64,000 nt of DNA. Origin: Diphasiastrum complanatum. Its lineage: Eukaryota > Streptophyta > Lycopodiopsida > Lycopodiales > Lycopodiaceae. The DNA is taken from NCBI GenBank assembly GCA_029204225.1, contig CM055095.1, positions 65,218,625 through 65,282,624 on the forward strand, read 5' to 3'. Shown piece by piece: positions 54,260 to 62,904 of the stretch (positions within the stretch are counted from its first letter, which is position 1; every line of letters begins with the position of its first letter). Position numbers and translations under genes: made by a program. The notes below the pieces were generated by a model. It had not been told where the DNA came from, did not search any database, and saw only the letters and a program-made list of their open reading frames with translations.

Positions 54260-54941
54260 TGTAAAAATTATAGCAAATAAGGATCCTAAAACACTTGAAA
54301 TGATGGGGGAAACAATAGATTATGATTTCATAAGATTAGCACAAGTTGAACCATCAAAATCCATCAAAAATCTATGCTTGAACCTCACTAAATGGCCCAA
54401 ATCCTTGAAGAAGGCTTCACACGTGTGAAAGTACGGCCTCACACAGTCTGAGTACTGTACACCAGACCTACATTCAATCCTATAATCATTAGTAATCACA
54501 AGTACTCAAACAATTATGAACATAGAGAGCAATTGCACCATTATGAGAGAAAAAACATGAAATTGCTTGATTGATTTTGGTGAGATATCATCACCTATAT
54601 ATACATGATCCATCACGGTTTTGGGCAGGTATGAGTAGCCCTAAACCTATCCCTAATGCTAATTTTGGTGGATCTTTCATCCCTACCAAGTTAGGGTTGG
54701 AATCTTGGAGATCCCTCAACAATGCAAAAATTACCAAAAATAGCTCCTATTTTTTCTCCCTTGTATCTAAGCATAATTTGGACTCATTCCAAAGGTTCTA
54801 ACACTTAGGTATACTTGAGAACATCCTTATGAATGGAATCCTATGCTATTTGGCACGTGTGACAAGCCACATCATGACCATCTAACTATTTACAAGTCAT
54901 ATGACCAAAACTAGTCAAGCTAGAATTGTGAATTTTTAACA
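54260..54941 (-). repeat. Element E 5' LTR (682 bp)
   Basis: Minus strand TGTTAAAAATTCAC ... ATAATTTTTACA, with matching inverted termini. ACACGTGT is at 54419-54426 and a TATATATAC-like TATA lies near 54595-54604. Right flank is AGCT, then element D. Confidence 0.94.
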
Positions 54942-54945
54942 AGCT

Positions 54946-56110
54946 AAGATGTGTGTAACTTTAATTTTAGTAGATTTTGTTGCATCTATCTACTTAAGAG
55001 CAAGGATGAAGTGTATGATGTCTTTGTTAAGTTCAATAATGCAAGGGAGAACCAATTTTTCACAAGGATCAAGTTCTTAAGGAGTGAATGAAATGGAGTG
55101 GCCGAGAGGAAGAGTAGGACTTTATGTGAAAGTGCTAAAGCCATGAGATTAAGTGCTAACCTTGATAAGCCATTTTGGGATCAAGCTTTGTTGTGTGCTA
55201 ATTTCTTGTGCAATAGGTAGCCGAGTGCTATTTTGGATGGAAGGACACCTTTTGAGATGCTAGTGTCAACTTTCTTAGAACTTTTGGATGCACATGCTAT
55301 GTCAATATAACTCTTGATGATAGGACCAAGGAGGATCCATCTTTAAGGAAAGGTATATTTGTTGGATATAATGAGGTGAGTAGCCTACAAGGTTTACATT
55401 CCTTCTACTAATAAGGTGATTATTGTTAGAGATGTCGTTTTTCATGAGGGGAACATTCCAAAAGTATCTTCACGCATTATTGATGGTGATGTGGATGGAT
55501 CTAACATTCTTGATGTTGATGTAAAGGATCCTACTTTAGATGGTGAATAATGATGGACCTTCATCAAGTCAAAAGCCAAGGAAAACATCAAGGGAAAGAC
55601 AAATGACTTCAAGGCTCACATATGATGGGAATGGTAAGCAAGTTGTTGGAGGTACACACTTTGCTTTCCTAACCTCTTTTGATGAACCTACATGTGTAGA
55701 TGAAGCAAGGAACAAAGAGGAGTGGATCCAAGCAATGGATCTTGAGTACCAAGCTCTTATGAAGAATGAAACATGGAGATTGGTGGAGTTACCTAAGGAC
55801 AAGAAAACTATTGGATGCAAATAGATCTTCAAGGTGAAGACAAACCAAGATGGATCTATCAACAAGTACAAGGCAAGGTTGGTGGCAAAAGGATATGCTC
55901 AAGAACATGGTATTGACAATGATGAAACCTTGGCACCTATGGCAAATATGGTAAGCATTCAGATCATCATCTCTCTTGCTACTCTTTATGGATGGGATAT
56001 ATGGCAATTGGATATCATCGATGATTTTTTGAATGGTGATCTTGAGGAGGAAGCGTACATGGAGCAACCCGAGAGCTACATTCTACCTACAAAGCCAAAT
56101 CATGTGTGTC
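54946..56110 (+). pseudogene. pol: Element D integrase to reverse transcriptase, third piece
   Basis: Continues D after the E complex. Degraded integrase (LLKSKDEVYDVFVKF, NGVAERKSRTLCESAKAM) has a deletion around the second Asp. FGCTCYVNITLDDRTKEDPS and VVFHEGNIPK follow. From 55540, SSSQKPRKTSRERQ and ARNKEEWIQAMDLEYQALMK lead to reverse transcriptase, with TAG at 55822-55824 in place of the Trp of GCKWIFK. KYKARLVAKGYAQEHGID, a Gln-Leu-Asp-Ile-Ile catalytic region (QLDIIDDFLNG) and MEQPESY follow. It ends at NHVCL (56110), cut by an LTR. Confidence 0.87.
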
Positions 56111-56700
56111 TGTCTGAAATGGTGAACTCTTGCAACCTTGTCGAACAGATCCCAAAGGACAAAAAGCTCTCAAAGGTCGAAGACACCCCCAAAGGTCGAA
56201 CACACCTCAAAGTTTGAAGATGTCCTAAAGGACGAAGACACCTCAAAGGATAAAGATTTTCCGACGGTCAAAAACTCTCGCAATCAACAAAAGGCCCACG
56301 CTCAACGAAGCGAAGGTAGGTCAATGCTTGAAGTTGCAAGGGTCCATTTTGCGGTTCCCTATGAAGCACCACAAATAGATTGTGGTCACTGCGGTCTGAA
56401 GGCCTTGTATCTTCACGACCGTCGCCAAATGACATTGACAGAGCCGCCAAGGCAACGTAGCTAATGAGTAGTTAAGTGTAAACCTATCTTGTAAATCATA
56501 ATTAATCTATCTTGTAAACTCCACGTATTGGATATAAAAATGAATGATTAATTGCTAGGATGTGGTTGGTTGACCAGAGATGCAAAAGAAAAATTGCTAT
56601 GCATGAAAGTCTACCAACGAACAGAACATAGCAAGTTCTTGAGAGAAGTGTCAAGCCACCAATGAGCGAGACCAATAACAACTCAAATCTTTGAAGTGAA
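56111..56700 (+). repeat. G-family LTR fragment, 3' truncated
   Basis: Starts TGTCTGAAATGGTGAACTCT like the left LTR of G (26016) and later shares ATCTTGTAAACTCCAC, GCATGAAAGTCT and AATGAGCGAGAC with it. No PBS follows, and similarity fades near 56700. It truncates D. Confidence 0.7.
56150..56275 (+). repeat. Degenerate tandem repeat with coding periodicity
   Basis: Variants of CTCAAAGGTCGAAGACACC repeat about six times with 18-27-bp spacing. Read in frame they give KVEDTPK / FEDVLKDEDTSKDKD-like repeats. The tract lies inside the U3 part of the LTR fragment and is absent from the G LTRs at 26.0 kb. Confidence 0.7.
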
Positions 56701-58395
56701 TAATTCCACATCACAAGTTTTCCACCCATCATACTTTTATCCACAAAATTCCTTCAACCAATCAACCTACTTTAGATCTTAGTGCACCAACTAAGATTAG
56801 GCTGACTTATACTGACATCTTTGGACAAAAGGTTTAGATTAAAACTTTATTCCACTGATCCAATCCATAACTAAATGGTACTTGGTAGCCAATCAGTGAA
56901 CCTAATTTAATCTTTACCATTACTTCCCATATTCATGAATATCTCACAGCTCAAAGATTTCCATAATTACTCTAGTTCCAGATTATACAAAATAATCACT
57001 AGAGATTTCTTGGAACTATTCACACATGATAGTTCCACCAATGCACACAAACTGGATTCCACAAAAAAAATCTATGCAACTGGTTGATCCCATGAAAGTC
57101 TTATTCCTATCATTTTTTTCTCCCCCTTTTAAAAGAAATTTTAAAATTTCGATTAAAAAGTTCCCAGGAGACAACGTATAAGATATTAAAGATTTGAAAA
57201 AGTCAGTAATGAGTATTCAATACCATTACAAACTAGACTTTTTTCTAAAATCATAGAATATCTTATCCCGAGTGATAGAAACATTACTCTCAATAATCAA
57301 CTATCAAATAGAGATAATCATTTGGAAGTCTGATTTCCACTTAATCATTTGAAAACATCAATTGATTCTGAGCTATATTCTCAAACCTGAAATGGAAGCA
57401 TGAATTCATATAACTTAAACTGTCCTTTAGAACCTAGTTCTACACTAGAAGGAATTATATGAATCTCAATCCAATTGTCTCGTATATAAGAAATTTCTAA
57501 AAAGTAGAGGTTTAAAATAAAAAAAGAAATAGCTTTTAAGGGTTTCGGATTTGGAATTTATGAGATACCATTGATGATCCAGATCTATTTCTCATAACCT
57601 CTCCAAATACCCTAAATAGGCTTTACCAATGGTTTCAACTATTAAATTTACAAATTATGTAATTACTAACCATTGGCCTACAGATCATTCTCACAAAAGA
57701 ATTTCCTCTTTGAAATCTATGATGTCCCATACCACCAGTTTTTTCTCCAAGAAAGCCCTTTGCTTTTAGATCCGACCATCAGAAAATCAAAAAGACTATC
57801 TGACCATCCTATACCTAATAGAGGGTCCGATTTCAAAAAGATCTTTAACCGCATTATCTGATAATCTAGAGATCTCATAACTTCATCTAGATTTCCAATA
57901 CCAGATATGCACATATCTATTCCACCAAGTACTAGAGTACTCCCAAATTTGTCCCTAATGGATCGCAATAATCTAGTTCAAAATTGTGATTTAACAAGAA
58001 TCTGCACATGGCTTTACCGTCACATAAAACAACCCCTATAGTTGGTACTATCTTTTCGAATTCCTAGCATCTGAGAGTTACAACTCTTAGGAATAAGATA
58101 CTTTAGAGTACAAATGTGAACCCAGTGTCATTCTCGTTCCATATCACAATTTCCAAAAACAAATAGGGTCAATATGGTCCTATAGATATTCAAAATAAAT
58201 TCAACTTAGTGAACTCAAAAAACCGATGCTATGCAATTTCCAAACATGGATTATTAACCAATCCAAATTACACAACATTTTCATATTTACCTACACATGT
58301 GTCTCATTTTCTTCCTCCCTTAGATTTTTCGGTCACCCAAAAATTCTTTTAGCGAAGACTCCCAAAAACTACTTAGACACAAGTAAATGCTAGGC
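56701..58395. other. No recognised gene
   Basis: About 1.7 kb of A+T-rich DNA without convincing coding sequence, PBS or LTR pair. Some Pro/Ser-rich short frames look like chance. Confidence 0.5.
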
Positions 58396-58610
58396 TACTT
58401 CCTTCTTTGTTATCAACTTTGTCGACAAACCGTAACTATGTTCAACATTTTCGTGTTGAGCACAGAAATGGTGAACATAGGCCCACTTTGTCGATGAAGT
58501 TGTCAACAAAGTGTAAGTTGTGAAAGAAGGCCCATTGTGAGTCCTATGCTCAACACTGAGCATAGGACTCAATATGGGCCTTCGCTGTTTTTGTCAACAA
58601 AGTAAGTCAA
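58396..58610. repeat. Foldback region with a 26-bp hairpin
   Basis: Arms 58527-58552 and 58557-58582 pair over 26 bp with about three mismatches and a 4-base loop (ACAC). The inner 14 bp (GAGTCCTATGCTCA) are perfect. Upstream, ACTTTGTCGACAAA and CTTTGTCGATGAAGTTGTCAACAAAG add further inverted repeats, so the whole 200 bp could fold. It shares its TATGCTCA core with the 32.3-kb cluster. Confidence 0.85.
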
Positions 58611-59034
58611 TACTCCAAGATAATTAAATGTACCATTGGGAAGACTTCAAAATATAGAGCACAATTATTTATTATTCGACTTTGATTTGAGTTGATATGG
58701 ATGTGATTTTTAGCTTTGAATATAATCTCAAAAACAACAATCCCATAAAAAAACTTCAATGCTCTAGAAATCTATTTTGAGTTATTCTAAAAAACTTGCA
58801 TTCTTTAAAGCATGTCGTTTTTTTAAAGACTATTACTCATAAAAAGGTCTACATGCTTCTATAGAAAATTTAACATCGATTTTTGAGAAACTATGAAAGT
58901 TCTTTTCCTACACTTTGTCTATCCAAGGACAAGTCTCAATTCTTGTGCCTGGATGCCCCAGTGCATGATCTCTTGAAAATTCTCCAACAGAAGATCTCTG
59001 CCCTCCTCGACGAATTGCGAAATCATCAAGGAAA

Positions 59035-59475
59035 ATTGATTGTTGGTGAATAGACAATTGGTTGTAAAAAACCAAGTTGACTTTGGATTCTAAAAAACTC
59101 CTCCTCAGAAGGTAGATCATCTTCTTTGTTGCGCATTTCCTCCACAGCCATTTTGAAGCAATCTTTCCCTGAATAAAACTTATCATTATGTACATCGTCA
59201 ACACTAGGGAGAAGATCATCAACATCAAAATCAATTATATCCGAAAATTCATCAAGCTCTTTGTTCAGAATGCAAAGAGTCTCAGCTTTAGTGAAGTAAA
59301 AAAGATCCGATATATCTGATATTGTCTAAAAGGAATTATTATCTATATTATAAGTAGGCAAATTGATCAAAGATTTATTAGAAGGAGAAAGGGTAGTGGG
59401 TGTTCTAGGGCCTATAAATGATGCCCTATTTCGAGCATGATCAAAATTAGAACAATCATCTAAATTAACGCTCAT
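59035..59475 (-). pseudogene. Unidentified acidic protein with one in-frame stop
   Basis: Minus strand from ATG near 59475. MSVNLDDCSNFDHARNRASF, PRTPTTLSPSNKSLINLPTY, TAG, then in the same frame ISDISDLFYFTKAETLCILN, KELDEFSDIIDFDVDDLLPS, DDVHNDKFYSGKDCFKMAVE and PSEEEFFRIQSQLGFLQPIV, to a stop near 59035. About 145 codons with a single stop suggest a recently lost gene. TTTTAG before ACAATATCAG also fits a 3' splice site. The start nearly overlaps the stop of the upstream frame. No domain is recognised. Confidence 0.45.
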
Positions 59476-59476
59476 A

Positions 59477-59974
59477 TCAATAAAAAAAACTATCTATATC
59501 TACAATCTTTGACTTTTCAGACTTTGTACCACTAGAAAAAGCAGCTTCAGAAGTGGAAGGGACAGCCTCCAAATCGTCAAAAATATTTAACAAAAGAAAA
59601 AAAAACAAAAGCAGACTGAAATCAACAAATCTACATTTTTTATTATGAATCGGACACTCATCTACAGAGTTGAAATCATTATGTAACTTGGTAAACAATT
59701 TGTCAAGTTTAGCTTTATATATATGCTTGTCGAGTGTCACCAAGTCCTGATAATGAATCATGTCCTTATTCTGAGATCTGAATAACAGAGTACTGAACAG
59801 GGACTTAAATCTGAGATATATCTCAGAAAATGCCTCCACACCAGGGCCCTCAGTTATAGAAGGTAGAATAAAAAGAAAAGGAGAAAAAAGAGATTTAAAA
59901 TACTCCAACCTATCAGTAACACAGAGCACAAAAGAAAGGAGATGCAATGCGCGCTTGAATGCGATACCGGACAA
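59477..59974 (-). CDS. Unidentified open frame, 165 aa
   Basis: Minus strand, 165 codons. A hydrophobic N-terminal half is followed by DMIHYQDLVTLDKHIYKAKL, DKLFTKLHNDFNSVDECPIH and NKKCRFVDF, then a Leu/Phe run (possible membrane segment) and a Ser/Glu-rich acidic tail. Its TGA is followed within two bases by the ATG of the next frame. This compact arrangement is unlike the surrounding retrotransposons. The reading frame is intact but I know no family for it. It could be a host exon or part of another mobile or viral-type element. Confidence 0.35.
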   Translation of the reverse strand: MSGIAFKRALHLLSFVLCVTDRLEYFKSLFSPFLFILPSITEGPGVEAFSEIYLRFKSLFSTLLFRSQNKDMIHYQDLVTLDKHIYKAKLDKLFTKLHNDFNSVDECPIHNKKCRFVDFSLLLFFFLLLNIFDDLEAVPSTSEAAFSSGTKSEKSKIVDIDSFFY

Positions 59975-60060
59975 GGCAGTATCGGTTCCATGCGCAAATT
60001 AGTCAACAGAGGGTAATCATAACAAAGGGCGCACTTGAAATCGATATCCGACCAAGCAAT

Positions 60061-60799
60061 TGTTGAATTCACACGTGTGGATTGTCCACAACATGTACTT
60101 GTGATCTCCTAAGGTGTGTAGATGCACCAAGATCAAGACTAGATTGAGATTCAAGATCAATCTTAGATCCTATGGCAAAAACACACTACTACATGCAGTC
60201 AATCACTTCCAACTCTCACTCTCACGTGTGGGAAGTATTCAAAAATAATCTAAGTAAAAACAAGCTGCTCTCCTCGAGTAGAGAGAAAAAAAATATCATG
60301 AGCTCTCGGGTAGAGAGAGAAATCTAGAAATCCAATAACTCACAAAATTCATAAAATCACCAAATCAATTAGCTTCAAAATGAGGAGTACAATGATACTA
60401 GTAGATCCACGAGCTACCACTATGCTTAACTATGATTGGACCATACTTTGTCACCTCTTGATCCTATTGGACCATTGATCCATGCACCTCTTAATTCTAT
60501 TGGACTATATTCAAGCACACCTCAATTTTCTATTGGACCTCACAAGGTTCCACATCTAAATCCTATTGGACCTCTTGGAATTCATCAAACAAAAGCTTTA
60601 CACTTGTCTACACTCTAATTGGCACTTGTTTAGCCTCTTACTCTATTTTGGCTCAATAGTGGCATTACAAGTGGAAATGCATAATTTGTCATCTATGCCA
60701 AATTTATTCCTATCAACATCTTACACCTAGATGCTTGATGTAAAAAAAAAACATAAGACCCCTATATCTAACATAGATAATCTTTTTCAATTCTTCACA
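60061..60799 (-). repeat. Element P 3' LTR (739 bp)
   Basis: Minus strand starts TGTGAAGAATTG after the PPT (TTAGGAGGAG, 60800-60809) and ends GAATTCAACA at 60061. ACACGTGT is at 60071-60078, 10 bp from the terminus. CTCACGTGTGGG is at 60222-60233. The partner 5' LTR is outside the window. Confidence 0.8.
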
Positions 60800-60817
60800 C
60801 TCCTCCTAAAAAATTAT

Positions 60818-62029
60818 CTATGAAGATTTGAACATTGATCTTGATATAACTCCAAGATTAGATCTATGCTTGATGAAAGCACTTTTGCTCATAGGCTTGG
60901 TGAGTAGATCTGCAATACAAGAGGACGAGTTGACATGCTCCAAATAGATTTCTCCTCCAATAAGCTTTTCTCTCACAAAATGGTGTGCCATTTCTATGTG
61001 CTTGCTTCTTGCATGAAATATGGGATTATTGGCAAGAGCTTGGGCCGAGATGTTATCACACTTGATCATTGGTAGATCATCCTCCTTGATGCACTTTAGC
61101 TCCATTAATAACCTCTTGATCCAAAGCACTTCTTTGGTAGTTGTAGTGAGTGCTTTGTACTCGGCCTCATATGGAGAGAGAGAGAGATATAGTATCTTGC
61201 TTTTTGGAAAGCCAAGATATTAGATTGCCTCCAAGAAAGATAGTGTATGCACTAATAGATTTTCGATCCATCTTGTCACTTGCAAAGTCTGAATCCAAGT
61301 AGCCAATAATGGATAGATCTTCACTTTTATAGACTAGAACATAATCACAAGATGAAGATACATATCTTAGAATCCTCTTGGCCATCTTCCAATGATGGAT
61401 CTTAGGATCTTGCATAAATTGACTCAATTTGTGCACACAAAAACTTAGATCGGGCCTAGTAATGGTAAGCCAAATCAAGGAGCCTACAAGACTCCTAAAA
61501 AGTGTGATGTCCTCAAAGGATCTTCCATCAACTTTATAGGATCTTTTACAATTTGCTCCATTGGAGTATCTATGCTCTTAGAATTTTCCATATGGAATTT
61601 TTTCAACATAGAGTGAGCATATCTAGATTGGCATATAAAGACATGATTTTTGTAAACATCAATTTCTAGGCCTAGGATGTAATGCATCTCTCCTAGATCT
61701 TGCATTTTAAACTAACATCCAAGTGCTAGCTTGGTTTCATCAACTAGCTTGATACAACTTCCACAAAGAATAATGTCATCAACATAAATTAGAAGAATGA
61801 CAATATTGCTATCAACAAACTTTAGATACATGGAAGGATCATAGTCACTAAGAGTAAATCCTAGTGAGATAAGAAAAGAATTAAGTCTTGAATACCATGA
61901 TCTTGGTGCTTGCTTGAGTCCATAAAGACTTTTGAAGAGCAAGCACACTTTGGACTCATCCTAGATGAATCCTTGAGGTTGTTCCATATAGATCTCCTCC
62001 TCAAGATAACCATTTAGAAAAGCATTGGA
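60818..62029 (-). pseudogene. pol: Element P reverse transcriptase (3' half) and RNase H
   Basis: Minus strand. FLNGYLEEEIYMEQPQGFI, a stop, then SLYGLKQAPRSWYSRLN, LLIYVDDIILCG (YVDD), QDLGEMHYILGLEID and SIDTPMEQ. A frameshift near 61480 precedes WLTITRPDLSFCV, KRILRYVSSSCDY, YLDSDFASDKMDRKSIS and SWLSKKQDTISLS. The frame is then lost at a GA microsatellite (61172-61186) in the SSCEAEY-equivalent region. WIKRLLMELKC, KCDNISAQALANNPIFHA, EMAHHFVREKL and IADLLTKPMSK complete RNase H. Cut at 62029 by element Q. Confidence 0.9.
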
Positions 62030-62891
62030 TGATAAATTTTACAGTTTTTAGGACAATAATGATTGTACTTTACAATCATAGAGAGTTATTGGTTGCTTAA
62101 TCAATGAATCTATCAAGTTCTACACATTAGATCTTGATCTAGATTCACTACACTTGGATTTAAGCAAGAGCAATGGATCAACACATCATTTTTTAGTGAG
62201 AGCGGCTTCACACGTGTGGAGTACTGTCCACTGTACGGACTGCACCTGAAACAACAAGTACAATGATACTAGATAGCAATCATGCATAAAAATCACAAGA
62301 CAAATGACTAGAAATCTCACAAAAGTGTAGAGTGCAAAAGTCTCATCAATTTTCTTAGCAAAATGATGATCCTTTTATGGATCAAGTACATCCATGAGTC
62401 TGGTACAGTCCAGCAGGCCTTCACACGTGTGAAGAGTGCCACATCACTCATATCTATCCATTTGATCCATCCTTGATCCTTATCCAATAGTTGACCTTCT
62501 AGAATATGACTAAAATCCAAAAAGCTAGTCTCCTAGAATATAGGAATATTCCCTACAAAATAGGATCTAAGGAAAATGGTCAACTCTTATCTTCTAGTAC
62601 TCTATACACACATGTGAACATCCACTTGCCATGTGGGAGCATTTACTCATGCACATGCAAGGAAAAGCTAATTTGTAGGTGACTAGTCAACTTGACTAAA
62701 AACTAGTCATTTCATGTTCACACTAACTAGAATGATACAAAATCAATTTGGATATATACAAACATGAAAAGTACATCCTTTCACACATGGGAACATGCTC
62801 CACACGTGTGAAATCATATCATCAACATATTCTAATGTTTGATCAATATTTACATGAACCAATGTCAAGTGAGAAGTGACAATTTTCAACA
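62030..62891 (-). repeat. Element Q 3' LTR (862 bp)
   Basis: Minus strand starts TGTTGAAAATTG directly after the PPT (GTGAGGAGGAG, 62892-62902) and ends AAATTTATCA at 62030, inside the reverse transcriptase of P. Three exact ACACGTGT sites (62210-62217, 62423-62430, 62802-62809) plus a CACATGTG near 62600 make it the richest LTR for this motif. Confidence 0.85.
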
Positions 62892-62904
62892 CTCCTCCTC
62901 ACTT

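Larger units (their letters stand above)
48820..54941 (-). mobile_element. Copia element E, nearly complete and young
   Basis: Minus-strand order: 5' LTR 54260-54941, PBS 54247-54259, leader, gag-protease-pre-integrase, integrase-RT-RNase H, PPT 49487-49497 and 3' LTR 48820-49486. The LTRs differ at about six positions by eye (near 99% identity), the youngest pair in the window. Only two frameshifts break the polyprotein. The 3' LTR lacks its final 15 bp where it meets the GC-richer block. AGCT flanks the whole complex (46270-46273 and 54942-54945), not E alone. Confidence 0.93.
41057..56110 (+). mobile_element. Copia element D (B family), split by two nested insertions
   Basis: A B-family element survives as three pieces: 41057-41889, 45724-46273 and 54946-56110. 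The breaks coincide with insertion of N (duplication ACACA) and of the E complex (duplication AGCT). Rejoining the coordinates gives a continuous leader, gag, protease, integrase and reverse transcriptase order colinear with B. It has no LTRs, because C truncates it on the left and a G-family LTR truncates it on the right. D is therefore older than N and E. Confidence 0.9.
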
